Shown here: positions 25,417 to 37,014 of the stretch, piece after piece
Layout: every line of letters begins with the position of its first letter
Numbering within the stretch: the stretch's first letter is position 1
Assembly: GCA_958450325.1 (NCBI GenBank)
Contig: OY288243.1
Span: forward strand, 26,968,344-27,032,343
Direction: 5' to 3'
DNA length: 64,000 nucleotides
Origin: Agrostemma githago
Taxonomy: Eukaryota > Streptophyta > Magnoliopsida > Caryophyllales > Caryophyllaceae
Notes under the pieces: model-generated
Told to the model about the DNA's origin: nothing
Databases searched by the model: none
The model's input: only the letters and a program-made list of their open reading frames with translations
Program-made: the position numbers and the translations under genes

Positions 25417-27777
25417 GCAAGGAAAATTCATCATTTCATTCAAAGTTTGAGTGAAATTACATTTAATTGCAAAAAAGAGCTAACCACTAGAAAAAAGTTA
25501 AACTAGTCCTTTGATACCATACACTTTCTAATCCTATTATACTTAGGATTACAATCATCAATAAACCTGACTAGTACTTGGGTTTTTATTCTAGCAGTAA
25601 CAGCATCACTGGCAGAGCATTTATCAGCAAAAACTCTCTTGGTCCTTTCTCTCAAAATATTGTGTACCATAGCCGTTATACTTGCTTGTATCCATGGCAT
25701 CTTCCAATGTTTGCGTTTCTGAGGAGCTGACATCCACTTCATCATATCCTTCAATGATCTAGCCACTAAGCCCACATTCATCCAATCCATAACAGCCCTC
25801 CAAATCTGCTCAACAAAGGGACATTTGAAGAATAAATGTCTGTTCGTTTCCTGATCTGCATAACATAAGCAGCACCTATTGGCGAGTTGATAGCCTCTTC
25901 TATAGTACTGATCCAGTGTAGCCAGTTTCTCTTGCGTGCCCATAGAAGTTATAATTCTATGACTAGGGATAATAGAAGCATTGCAAAGAGCTCTAGTCCA
26001 ATTCAAAGGCCTCCCTTCTTTAAAGATATTGTAGGCCTTGGATACCTTGAACCTAGATCCCACACATTGCAGAATGCTATTCTGAGCTGCAGACACTGAT
26101 CCAGTAATTTGCACCAGCTTATCTCGAACACTAATAATACCCTTCAGACCTGAAGAGAAGAACTCCTTAGCATTAATATTCCAGATATCATCTTCCTTCA
26201 AAACATACACCCGACACCATTTTTCCCAAATGCTCCTTTCATCTCTAGACAGCTGCCAGATCCACTTAGAAATGAGAGCAGCATTCCAGGCCTCAATATC
26301 TTTTATGTTGAATCCCCCTACATTCCAAGGAGAGCAAATCTCCTTCCATTTCATGAACACCAATCTTCTATCCCCCTCCTTAATCCCCCAATAGAAGTCT
26401 TTGCAAATCTTTGAAATCCGCTTACTTATTGCTTTGGGTAGTAATATACCAGAGCACCAAAAATTCTCAATCCCAAAAATAACTAAGTTAATCAGTTGGG
26501 CTTTTCCTGCATAAGATAAGAGGCTTGTAGACCAACGATTCACATTATGTTGAATCTTCAAAATAAGAGCATCAAACATGGCAACAGTAATTCTACTTTC
26601 AGATAATGGGATGCCTAGATATCTGAAAGGGAAAGTCCCTACAGAAAACCCAGTTGCATCCACAATAGCCTCCTGAACAGATATCGCAACTCCACCAAAA
26701 TAAATGCAAGTTTTTTCCTGATTAGCAGCAAGCCCTGATAGGGTTGCAAAATCATTAAGAGCCTTCTTAACAGCAGAAACAGATGGAACATCTCCTCTTG
26801 TGAAGATCATTAGATCATCCGCAAACACTAAGTGAGTAAGACTTAGTTTACCACACTTAGGATGGAAAGATACCTGATCCTGGTTGCAAATTACTCTCAG
26901 AGATTGAGACAAAACCTCCATGCTCATTACAAAAAGATAGGGAGACAGAGGATCTCCCTGTCTAATACCACTTCTGCCTTGAAGAAATCCAGATATACTT
27001 CCATTCAACTTAAAAGAGTACCATGGACTAGTTATACAACCCATGATCCACTGAATGAATATATCAGGATAGCCAAATTGACATAGCATATGATTAATAA
27101 AAGTCCACTGAAGAGAGTCAAAAGCCTTTCTAATATCTACCTTTATTAAGCATCTTGGAGATAGAAATTTCCTGTTGTATCCCTTCACTAGGGCTTGGGA
27201 TAGAAGAATATTGTCAAAAATATTCCTTCCAGCAATAAAGGCAGCTTGTTCTCCTCCAATAAGAGAAGGGAGGGTGATCTTCAATCTATTAGATAAAATT
27301 TTGGAGACAGTTTTATAGAATACTGTGCAACAAGAAATAGGTCTATAGTCTTGAACAGAATTTGCATTCTTCTTTTTAGGAATTAAAGAAACCACTGTAG
27401 AATTAGCTTGCTTGGGCATTTTCTTGGTCTTAAAAAAGCTTTAAAACGGCCTTACAGAAGTCTTTTTCCACAATAGACCAAGATGCCTTGAAGAATCCAG
27501 CAGAGAACCCATCAATCCCCGGGCTACTATTTGAGTCCATTGAGAAAACAGCAGCCTTAATTTCAGATGCTTGAATGGGAGCAGCTAGAACATCCACCAT
27601 TTCTTTCTCCAATCGAGGAAACTGCTGCCAATTACCAGTTATAGGCTTATCCTGACCTAATAGAGAGGCATAGTAGTCTTGAAAAGCTCTTAAAACTCCT
27701 TCAACTCCTTCCCTTAAAACTCCATTATGATCATTAATAGAACCTATCATCTGATGGTGTTTCCTCTCAGCAATCTT
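25417..27777 (-). mobile_element. 5'-truncated L1-like LINE copy G (2.4 kb)
   Basis: 3' UTR of about 85 bp ending TTTTCCTTGC before the A-rich tail. It keeps ORF2 from the MIGSINDHNG region to the stop and lacks ORF1 and the endonuclease. The truncation point (about 27,777) is directly followed by ATT-type sequence, as for RLE-E. It is very close in sequence to the 5' part of copy F. Confidence 0.9.
25503..27777 (-). pseudogene. L1 ORF2 fragment (RT and zinc domain) with one frameshift
   Basis: Two frames, 27750-27430 and 27419-25503, are joined by a one-base insertion near 27,440 (KAVLKLF then KTKKMPKQANS). RT motifs are intact: LIPKKKNA, DYRPISCC, KVDIRKAFDSLQW, SGIRQGDPLSPYLFVMSM, VFADDLMIF. 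The C-terminus has NRCCLCYADQETNRHLFFKC (zf-RVT). The endonuclease is missing because of 5' truncation. It shows the C-terminal sequence that the chimeric copy F lost. Confidence 0.9.
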
Positions 27778-27877
27778 ATTATTAATAAAACTCCATTATT
27801 ATTATTATTATTATTATTGTTGTTGTTGTTGTTGTTGTTATTATTATTATTATTATTATTAATTTTTTTTTTTTTTT
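27778..27877. repeat. (ATT)n-(GTT)n-(ATT)n-T16 junction between L1-G and RLE-H
   Basis: ATT units from 27795, about eight GTT units at 27818-27840, ATT units to 27861, then AA and about 16 T. The internal GTT block is a point variant that spread locally. A 13-bp copy of AAACTCCATTAT near 27,788 repeats sequence at 27,717. Confidence 0.93.
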
Positions 27878-27912
27878 ATAAAAACGGAACTTGCATTAAA
27901 CACCAAAACAAA

Positions 27913-30900
27913 TTACAAGAAGTTAGAGGGGAGCCTAGATACTATCTGGCCCCCACTCCCTTAGCAATCGCGAAACTAATTCTAGTGAAAATATGAACTG
28001 CGGCACACGCTCCAGCATCCTGTGACATAGCGAATTTACGAATCCGCTGGAGCAGAGAGACAGCCTCCGTGTCGAGCTCGCCGAGAGAGGAGAAGGAGAA
28101 AGGAAGGAAACCATACCCAATCGCCGTGCAACGTGCCTGATACTTGGCACACTTACGACGAACAGCATCAGCAATGACCCGTCCGGGCTCAAAAGAAGTC
28201 AAGCCGGACTGGGTCAAAGGAGAGGACCCGGTCAGGTCGACACAAACATCGTGCCCCCTGTCCCATGAGTAGAGCAGGAGATCGGCAGGTCGCAAGGGCT
28301 TGTCGTCATCATCGCAGAGGCCAATCTCCACCTCCTTGCCAGCAGAGATCCCCGTCCGGAAGCAAATATCCAACAGTGTGTCACGGACAAGGTTATGGCG
28401 ATGTTTAATCCCCACAGTACCAGCACAGGAAATCGCGCGATCCCCAAAAATATCCTCTCTGAGGGCCCTGGAGTAGGAAGAGCAAGTCCCGGATAGCGGA
28501 AACAAAGGGACTCCCAGGCGGTAACTAAGCACACTGCGATATGTCCGACCGTTCATGGTTTGCCCAAGCCCAGTAATAGGGACAGCCCTCAACCTGTCAG
28601 AAGAATGGTTCCCCTGCTGAGATTTCCACAGGGCAACCTGTCGAGGAGTCAAGGAGAAAACAGATTCTGCCGCTAAAGCAACCCTCGTGAAATATATATC
28701 TGCCAATTTCTTCATAAGTTTTGGGGCAGCGATCTCAGAGGGGTCACCCAAGAAGTCAGAACCGGTAGCCTCAACAAACCCACTCAAGGCAGACTCAAAG
28801 GCAAATCCAGGAGAGGCGATCTCGGAGGGAGGAAGCAGCGTAGCTTGTAAATCGGCAGACTGGAGGCGAGAAGCAAGGAAGGCAAAGTGAAAAGCATCCG
28901 CGGCGGCAAAGACACCGAGCACCCTAGGGAAAAGGGGAGGGTGGCCAGCCGCCACTGCCACTCCCCGAACCCGGGTCCAGACGCCGTGATAATACGCTCA
29001 AGACTAGATCGGAGCGCAGTGTCGAAAGAAAGGTGGGCCGAGCCAAAGGCAAGGGGAGAACAAGTGCGCAAAGCAAAGTATAACTTAGAAATACCTGTGC
29101 ACGCCCGGAGAAGAAGTAACTCACACTGGGGATCCTCAATCGTTGCAATCAAGTCCATGAGCTCTATAGTACGGGCGACCCTCTTTGAGACAAGAGCGCC
29201 ACTGAAAGCTGGGCACGCGCTGACCGGTCCCCCCAGGACCTTAACACCGTGCAAGGGTCTGGCAATAGAGGTAGGGAAAACACCAGCACACCTGCTTCTC
29301 GGATCTTCGACAGGCCAAAAGACCTCCGTCTTCGCAACATTGAGGTGAAGGCCAGAACGGGGGCCCTCCTCCATGATCATCTGAAGAACCTTCCCCAGAA
29401 AAAGTGTTTCCCCAACAATAGTACAGTCATCGAGGTACCAAGCCTGAAAGCAAAGATCAAAGGAGTCCCTGATCCTACGAACCAGAGGATGCAGGACCAG
29501 AGAGAAAAGGAGGGGACCTAAAGGGTCAGCATGCTGAACCCCCTGACACGAGCGGAGACTGTGCTCCCCATAGTAGAGCCTGGCGGGGCTGGAGTAGCAA
29601 AACTCAACCCAGCGGGAGAGGGCAGGGCACTGATGGCGAACCTCCTGCAGCATACTCGCCCGGTCAACCAAGTTAAAGGCATTCTGGAAATTGACAAGTA
29701 GCATGGAAAGACCCACATCCACGCCACGGTCCTCTACAAGGCGCTTCAAGGAATGCAGAATAGCTTCACCCCCGCTAGAAACACCAACCCCGAATGAAGA
29801 CCCTCAAAATAGCCACACAAAGATGGGCCAACCAAGTAAGCTCCGACTTTAGAAACAAGGCGCCTCCAGATAGTGCCCACAACAATAGGATGAACCCCGC
29901 CCCCCGGCTTAACGAGCGGGGTGAGTGGAGCGCTGGCAATGTATTCACCTAACCCTTGTGGACACTTTCCCCCGAGAAAAAGGTTGACCACCCGAGCGAT
30001 AGAGGTAGTCAGATCATCAGAAATGGCGATAGCAGCGCCACTCAAACAATCCAGCAGATGTTGGGCCCGAAGCCCATCCCTCCCACAAGACGTACCCCGT
30101 GGGAAACTCCAGATCATGTCCAGAACAACAGACACGGATGCATCAAGGCAGTGGTCGAGAGGGTCAGACGGGAGGACAGGAGAAGAAGCAGCCTGATGTT
30201 TATCCTGAAGGGCCCGGAGGGTGGCATCGGTGTAAGGTGCGACACCGGACGAAGAAAGAACACGAACGGCCGCCATATAATGACCATCAGAAATCTTCTT
30301 ACGACACTGACGAATGTTAAGCTCACCTGGGTCGAGCACCTCCTCTACACAAAAAGAAGGGGAGACCTCTGCCAAAGTCTCACGCAAGAGCAACACCTTA
30401 CCCCCCGGCACCCCCCAAGTACGAATAGCACCAAGAATAGCCTCCTCCTGACGTTGTCGTCGAATAGCAGATCGACATTCCAAATTACTCCTCGGGACAA
30501 AGGTCTTCAAAACACAAAGGGGTAACACAAGCAAAGCAAACCAACAAGATATATCAAAAGGGGCTCCCGCAACATCATCCAGGGCACCCTTCAAAGCCCG
30601 CGCGAACCCAAGCCGACACCTAGGGGGAATCGATTTAACCGTGCGCAACCCCTTAGAGAGCAAGTGATCAAGAGAAGCCAAAGAAAGACAAGGGAGTGGG
30701 TCCTGATCAGAAAATCCCACCGACGGCATGGGAGGCGGAACGGGGCGAGGCAGGTCATAAAGGATAAACCGAACAAAACCATCTCCATAATCATGCGGCT
30801 TAACCTGACCCCCCCTATCATGCCGACAACAAGAAGTGAGCGAGTGAGTCGCCAGGCAAACACCGCAAAACCAAATGCTCATACGTTTAAAGGTAACCTC

Positions 30901-31083
30901 AGCCGCAGAATAGACAGACAAGCTACTGGAGAGGGTTTGACGCGTTAATACCTGAGCACCGGCACAAAAATGATGGTCACGCAAGTGAATGCGCAAGGAT
31001 GCTTTGGTAAGACCTTGTCCAACATTATCCTTACACTCAGAAAGACCCACGAAAGGACAATGGAAACGAACCAAGGGAGGCAT
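27913..31083 (-). pseudogene. RLE polyprotein, frameshifted, with RT active-site substitutions
   Basis: Starts MPPLVRFHCPFVGLSECKD; finger motifs HLRDHH and FCGVC. Frameshifts near 29,793, 28,920 and 27,945 (each a one-base loss relative to I). Motif A reads LLVNFQNAFN, so the catalytic Asp of LLVDF is Asn (codon at 29692-29690). Motif B reads QHADPLGPL where C and I have QQGDPLGPL. Motif C keeps YLDD. The nuclease region retains CSSYSRALREDIFGDRAISC, in which the second Cys and the His of the CCHC motif are Tyr and Arg. KHRHN, RPADLLLYSW and VCVDLT remain. Confidence 0.87.
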
Positions 31084-32034
31084 GACAAGATCGAGTAATG
31101 ACAAACCACGGAGCGGAAGCACATAGAACAGGGACAAGCAAAGAGGAAAAAGAAAAACCAGAAGCCGAAACAACAACCAAGAACCACAGCAGCGAGCACC
31201 CTACAGCAGCAAAATCCGACGACACCGATGAAAAACAAAACCCGATGCTGACCCGAAAAACACCTACAACAGCAAGAGACGCCCCCACCAAAGCAACCAA
31301 AGACCAGATAAACACCAGCTGGCCGGCGAACCGAAAAACAGCGACCGACCCGACGAAAAAAACAAACCAAACAAACAGCTGCAGCACACACCAAACACTC
31401 GACTAGACCCGAAACACTCAACAAGGACCCGGACAGCAGCTTAGCGGAAAAAGAGAACAGCAGAAACAGGGGAATCAGAAGAACAGCAGAACAGCACGCA
31501 GAAACACCGGGAAAAAGAAGTGAACAGGGGACACCAAGAGACGACAACCAGGCACACACGACAAAAGATACAGAAACAGCGAAGTAAGTCAGGGAAGAGG
31601 AGAACTAGCAGAGTTCGACGAAACCGTGAAGACCCAGAAGAAATCCGGCGAGGAACAGCCGGATTCCGGCGAAAAGCGCAGCAGGGGGAAGAGAACAAAA
31701 GAAAAAAAAACAAAAAACAACAGAGCAAACCACGAGAACCACGGCGGCAGCAGAATCCGGCGAAGTCAGAGGCGGTAGGGAAGGAGGCAGGGACGGAAGG
31801 GCGGCAGACGACAGGCGAGGAAAGCAGCAACGGCACCGGAAAAAAGAAACCCTACCAGGGACCGACAAACAACCTTCCAGACGGAGGCCGGAGGGGGAGT
31901 CGACGGCGACGCCCAGGACGGAGAAGGAAGAAACATCGGTAGAGGGGGATGCCGCAGCGGCCGGCGGGCGGCAGAATGACGGCAGAGGGGGGGGTGATCT
32001 CAGGGTCGCACACCCTCACCTCTCACTAACCGTT
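31084..32034 (-). promoter_or_regulatory. 5' UTR of RLE-H
   Basis: About 950 bp, pyrimidine-rich on the minus strand and GC-rich towards the 5' end. I see no domain-encoding frame. Frames on either strand here are low-complexity (Phe/Val/Ser-rich or Lys/Thr/Glu-rich) and look like composition artefacts. The presumed promoter lies here by analogy with other LINEs. Confidence 0.45.
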
Positions 32035-32090
32035 GTTTTATTATTATTTTTTTATTATTATTTTTTTATTATTTATTATTTTTTTATTAT
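32035..32090. repeat. (ATT)n/T-rich junction between RLE-H and RLE-I
   Basis: Irregular ATT and ATTTTTTT units. It joins the 5' end of H to the 3' end of I (minus: AAGTTCCGTTT). Confidence 0.93.
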
Positions 32091-32121
32091 AAACGGAACT
32101 TGCATTAAACACCAGAACAAA

Positions 32122-35100
32122 TTACAAGAAGTTAGAGGGAAGCCGAGATACTATCTGGGCCCCCGTTCCCTTAGCGATTGCAAAGCTAATTCTAGTGAAA
32201 ATATGAACCGCGGCACGTGCTCCAGCATCTTGTGATAAAGCGAATTTCCGAATCCGCTGGAGCAGAGAAACAGCATCCGTGTCGAGCTCGCCGAGAGAGG
32301 AGAAGGAGAAAGGTAAGAAACCATACCCAATCGCCGTGCAGCGTGCCTGATACTTGGCACACTTACAACGAGCAACATCAGCAACGACCCGTCCAGGCTC
32401 AAAAGCGGTAAGGCCAGACTGAGTCAAGGGCGAGGACCCAGTCGGATCAACACAAACATCACGCCCCATGTCCCACGAGTAGAGCAGGAGGTCGGCTGGT
32501 CGCAAGGGCTTGTCGTTATCGTCGCAGAGGCCGATCTTCACCTCTTTACCTGCAGAGATCCCCGTCCGGAAGCAAATATCCAACAGTGTGTCACGGACAA
32601 GGTTGTGGCGATGTTTAATCCCCACAGTACCAGCACACGAAACCGCGTGATCACCAAAAATATCGTCTCTGAGGCCCCTGGAGCAAGAAGAGCAGGTCCC
32701 GGAAGGCGGAAACAAAGGGACTCCAAGGCGATAACTAAGCACACTGCGATAAGTCCGACCGTTCATGGTTTGCCCGAGCCCAGTAATAGGGACAGCCCTG
32801 AGTCAGTCAGAAGAATGGCCCCCCTGCTGAGATTCCCACAGAGCAACCTGTCGAGGAGTCAAGGAGAAAACAGATTCCGCTACTGTAGCAACCCTCGTGA
32901 AATATATATCTGCCAATTTCATCGTAAGTTTTGGGGCAGCGATCTCAGAGGGGTTACTCAAGAAGTTAGAACCGGTAGCCTCAACAAACCCACTCAAGGC
33001 AGACTCAAAGGCAGATCCAGGGGAGGCGATCTCGGAGGGACGAAGCAGCTTAGCTTGTAAATCGGAAGACTTGAGGCGAGAAGCAAGGAAGGCAAAGTGC
33101 AGGGCATCAGCGGCGGCAAAGACACCGAGCTCCCCTAGGGAAAAAGGGAGGGTGGCCAGCCGCCACTGCCACTCCCCGAAATCGGGTTCAGACGCCGTGA
33201 CAATACGCTCAAGACTAGAGCGGAGCGCAGTTTCGAAAGAAAGGTGGGCCGACCCAAAAGCACGGGGAGAGCAAGTGCGCAAAGCAAAGTATAACTTAGA
33301 AATACCTGTGCACGCCCGGAGAAGAAGTAACTCACACTGGGGATCCTCAATCGTAGCAACCAAGTCCATGAGCTCTATAGTACGGGCGACCCTCTTCGAG
33401 ACAAGAGCGCCACTGAAAGCTGGGCACACGCTGACCGGTCCCCCAAGGACCTTAACACCGTGCAAGGGCCTGGCAATAGAGGTGGGGAAAACACCAACCC
33501 ACCTGCTTCTCGGATCTTCGACAGGCCAGAAAACCTCCGTTTTAGTTACGTTGAGGTGGAGGCCAGAACGGGTACCCTCATCCATAATCATCTAGAGAAC
33601 CTTCCCCACAACAAGCGTATCCCCAACGATAGTACCATCATCGAGGTGCCAAGCCTGGAAGCAAAGATCAAAGGAGTCCCTGATCCTACAAACCAGGGGG
33701 TGCAGAACTAGGGTGAAAAGGAGGGGGCCTAGGGGGTCACCCTGCTGGACCCCCTGGCAAGAGCGGAGACAGTGCCCCCCGTAGTAGAGCCTAGCTGGGC
33801 TGGAATAGCAAAACTCAACCCAGCGGGAGAGGGCAGGACACTGACGGCGGACCTCTCCCAGCATAGTCTCTCTGTCAACCAAGTTAAAGGCATTCTGGAA
33901 ATCGACAAGTAACATAGGGAGGCCCACACCAGCGCCACGATCCTCTACAAGGCGGTTCAAGGAATGCAGAATAGCTTCACCCCCGCTAGAAACACCTACC
34001 CCGAATTGAAGGCCCTCAAAATAGCCCCATAAAGATGGGCCAACCAAGTAGGCTCCAACCTTGGAGACAAGGCGCCTCCAGATGGTGCCTACAGCAATAG
34101 GACGAACCCCTCCCCCTGGCTTAACAAGCGGGGTGAGCGGAGCACTAGCAATGTACTCACCTAGTACCTGCGGACACTTCCCCTCAAGAAAAAGGTTGAC
34201 CACTCGAGCGATAGAGGCAGTCAGATCATCAGAAATGGCAATAGCAGCACCACTCAAACAATCCAACAGATGTTGGGCCCGAAACCCATCCCTCCCACAG
34301 GACGTGCCCTGGGGAAAACTCCGAATCATGTCTAAAACAACAGACGCTGACGCATGAAGACAATGGCCAGAAGGCTCAGATGGAAGGGCAGGAGGAAGAG
34401 CAGCCGGGTGCTTATCCTGGAGAGCTCGGAGGGTGGCATCAGTGTACGGAGCTACACCGGACGAAGAAAGAACACGATCGGCGGCCGTGTAATGACCATC
34501 TGAGATCTTCTTACGACACTGACGGATGTTGAGCTCACCTAAGTCAATCTCCTTCTCCTCACAAAAAGAAGGGGAGACCTCCGCAAGGGATTCGCGCAAG
34601 AGCAACAACTTCCCCCCAGGCACTCCCCAAGTGCGAATAGCTCCGGCAATAGCCTCTTCCTGGCGTTCTCGTCTAATAGCAGTTCTACACTCCAAACTAC
34701 TCCTCGGGGAAAAGATCTTCAAGACACAAAGAGGTAAGACAAGCAAGGAAACCCAACGAGAAATATGAAAAGGAGAGCCAACGACATCATCCAGGGCACC
34801 CTTCAAAACCCGCGCGAATCCAAGTCGACACCTAGGAGGGATAGATTTAACCGTGCGCAACCCCTTAGAGAGCAAACGATCAAGAGAAGCCGAAGAAAGG
34901 CAAGAGGGCATGTCCTGGTCAATACCTCCCATCGACGGCACAGGGGACGGAAAGGGGGGAGGAAGGTCATACAGAATAAACCGAACGAACCCATCCCCAC
35001 AATCCGGCGCCTCAACATAATCCCCAGCCCCATGCCGACAACAAGAAGTGAGAGAATGAGTCGATAGGCAAACACCGCACAAACAAAAACTCATATGCTT

Positions 35101-35295
35101 AAAGGTGACCTCAGCCGAAGAGTAAACAGACAAGCTACTGGAGAGGGTTTGTCGCGTTAATACCTGAGCACTGACACAAAAATGGCGGTTGCGCAAATGA
35201 ACGAGCAGGGATTGTTTGGTAAGACCCTTTCCACAACCATCCCGACAGTCAGAAACACCCACGAAAGGACAATGGAAGCGAGCTGACGGAGGCAT
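32122..35295 (-). pseudogene. RLE polyprotein with two in-frame stops, otherwise intact
   Basis: Start MPPSARFHCPFVGVSDC at 35295; an upstream in-frame Met at 35421 is not conserved with C or H. TAG at 33594-33592 replaces the Gln codon seen in H (VLQMIM), and TGA at 32805-32803 replaces the Arg of SSDRLRAVP. The frame is constant from start to stop. RT: RPIAVGTIWRRLVSKV, LLVDFQNAFN, QQGDPLGPLLF, AWHLDDGTIVGD (His replaces Tyr before LDD). Nuclease: CSSCSRGLRDDIFGDHAVSC (C-X2-C-X11-H-X3-C), KHRHN, RPADLLLYSW, VCVDPT. Zinc fingers: HLRNRH and LCGVC. Confidence 0.9.
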
Positions 35296-36076
35296 AGGAA
35301 AGCGAAGCAGAATGACCCACCTAGCAGAAGCAAAGCCCAAAACCCCACAAGCAGCACCAGAGAAAAAACAAGCATCAACAAATCGGCACCGAAACCAGCA
35401 GCGCCCAAAACGGAAAAACAAGCAGCAAGAAAGAGAGAAACAGGGGACGCACAGAAAGCAAAAACATAAAACAACAAGAAAGGAAACAGCAGGCCGGAGT
35501 AGTGCCCAAAGGCGAGGCTGGTTGGAGCCGGAATCAGCGGAAAAACACAGGCCAAACAGGGGAAAATAGCCGGAGAAGCAGCAGGACGGTTACCGACGAC
35601 GAAAACGGCGGAAAATAGCAGCAGCGTGACTCCGGGAAAAAGGAAAAAGACCAGCAGAGGGGGTAGTCCGAGGCGGTAACCGGAGGCAGCAGAGGGCCAG
35701 CACCAGCGGCCGGAATCCGAGCACCAGGCAGCGTCGGTAAAGGATAAGGGCAAACGGTAAAGAAAAACCCGAAGAACCAGACGGCAGAGGAGAAAAGGGC
35801 AGCGACCCCCTGGCCGGAGGGGAGGGGAAGGAAGGACGACCGACAGCAAAAGTCGGCAGAGAGCAGCAGCAAAGTCAGAGAGCGGCAGCGACGGGAACAG
35901 AGCGCCGGCAGAGAGCAGCAACAACGAACACAAACAACAGCAGACCCACCCGAAGAAGAAAACCCAAACCCACAAAAACGGACCACACCTGGAGGCTGAA
36001 GAGACGGCGGCGACCCCCTGGCCGGCGGCGACGATCGGCGGCCGCGGACAGAGCCGGCAGGCGGTGGAAACCCTAG
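35296..36076 (-). promoter_or_regulatory. 5' UTR of RLE-I
   Basis: About 780 bp, GC-rich, with CCGGC-type motifs concentrated in the last 100 bp next to the ATT tract. It shares composition, but little obvious sequence, with the 5' UTRs of C and H; the 5' ends of the three copies all start differently. No coding domain seen. Confidence 0.45.
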
Positions 36077-36257
36077 ATTATTATTATTATTATTACTATT
36101 ACTATTACTATTACTATTACTATTACTATTACTATTACTATTACTATTACTATTACTATTACTATTACTATTACTATTACTATTACTATTACTATTACTA
36201 TTACTATTACTATTACTATTACTATTACTATTACTATTACTATTATTATTATTATTA
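36077..36257. repeat. ATT array with (ACTATT)n hexamer core
   Basis: Starts with about six ATT units, then about 24 copies of the hexamer ACTATT (about 36,095-36,240), then ATT again up to the gypsy LTR. The hexamer is ATT with a T-to-C change fixed in every second unit, so it arose inside an ATT array and spread. Confidence 0.96.
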
Positions 36258-36913
36258 TTACACTAACAGCCTGCAAGGCAGGCCCCCAGAGGATCGCCTA
36301 AAGAGCCCAAAAGCTAGCCCCTGGCAAGCAGCCAAATTAAAAGAATATAAAAGCTAAGGAAAATAGCCGACCGCCGGGCCAGTAGGCCAACGCAGCCTGC
36401 TGGAGCCCAGCGCCCACAGCTCAAAGTCCGCCTACCCTGGGGACATCCTTGCTGACAGGGCCAAGATCCCCAGGGGCCCTCTCGTCATTTCGCCTAAGGT
36501 AATTGGGAATGGGTGGGTGAGAAGACGCCACTTGTCATCTCCTTATCCATCTATTCTCCTCCTACTTCCCTCTCTTGTAGGAAGGTATAAATACCCTTCC
36601 ATTTCGCACAAGAGGGGGGTTGGATTTTCTCTCTCTAGAACTCTTACTCAAAAATTGCCGCCCAGATCCTCACGAGCTGGGTTTTCTCAAGGCTTTCACG
36701 GACTGACTTAGGCATCGGAGAGAGTTTCCTCGGACAACCTCCGAGGCCCTGTGCGTTCTCTGTGCAGGGAGCCTGCCTGACCCGCCGGGAAGGTCCGACT
36801 GAAGGAGTAGGAAGAAGGAGAGAGTCAAGATCGATCAGTGAACACTCAGAATTACACCGAACGATTCAAGCCCGAATTCCACATCAGGTTAATTGATTCC
36901 AATAACCGGAACA
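36258..36913 (+). repeat. 5' LTR
   Basis: It matches 47666-48321 without net indels. It ends GGAACA, followed by ATT and the primer site. The 3' copy begins TGACACTAAC while this one begins TTACACTAAC, so the terminal G is changed or was replaced by microsatellite sequence. A less likely reading is a longer LTR (3' copy from about 47,467) with this copy truncated, because no convincing polypurine tract stands just before 47,666. Confidence 0.88.
36586..36593 (+). promoter_or_regulatory. TATA box in 5' LTR
   Basis: GGTATAAATACCC about 330 bp into the LTR, in a region of CT-rich sequence. The 3' LTR has the same site with one change (GATATAAATACCC, 47994-48000). Likely core promoter; transcription would start about 30 bp downstream. 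Confidence 0.75.
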
Positions 36914-36916
36914 ATT

Positions 36917-36934
36917 TGGCGCCGTCTATGGGGA
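36917..36934 (+). other. Primer binding site
   Basis: TGGCGCCGTCTATGGGGA, three bases after the LTR end. The first nine bases match the complement of the plant tRNA-Asp 3' end (TGGCGCCGT) and the last bases (GGGGA) match again, with mismatches between. The tRNA assignment is from memory of that tRNA and is tentative. Confidence 0.7.
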
Positions 36935-37014
36935 AATCGATCTGGTTGTATCCACGAATTACCCACAAAAATCAACCATTCCCAATTACAAAAACTAAAC
37001 CAATCAAAGTAATC

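Larger units (their letters stand above)
27878..32034 (-). mobile_element. Full-length RLE-type copy H (decayed)
   Basis: It has the same 3' UTR as E and I (minus: GGTGTTTAATGCAAGTTCC), an ORF corresponding to 31083-27913, and a 5' UTR of about 950 bp. ATT-rich tracts flank both sides. It shares the I-type subfamily, and both differ clearly from C. At least three frameshifts and two active-site changes make it non-autonomous. Confidence 0.88.
32091..36076 (-). mobile_element. Full-length RLE-type copy I (two nonsense codons)
   Basis: About 4.0 kb: 3' UTR of about 30 bp, one frame of 1058 codons, 5' UTR of about 780 bp ending (minus) CTAGGGTTTCCACCGCC at the ATT tract. It is close to H along its whole length but is much better preserved. 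Confidence 0.9.

Noticed and set aside
27716..27799. 13-bp repeat AAACTCCATTAT as a target-site duplication of L1-G
   Set aside because: One copy lies inside L1-G's own ORF2, so it cannot be a target duplication; it may be a small junction slippage.
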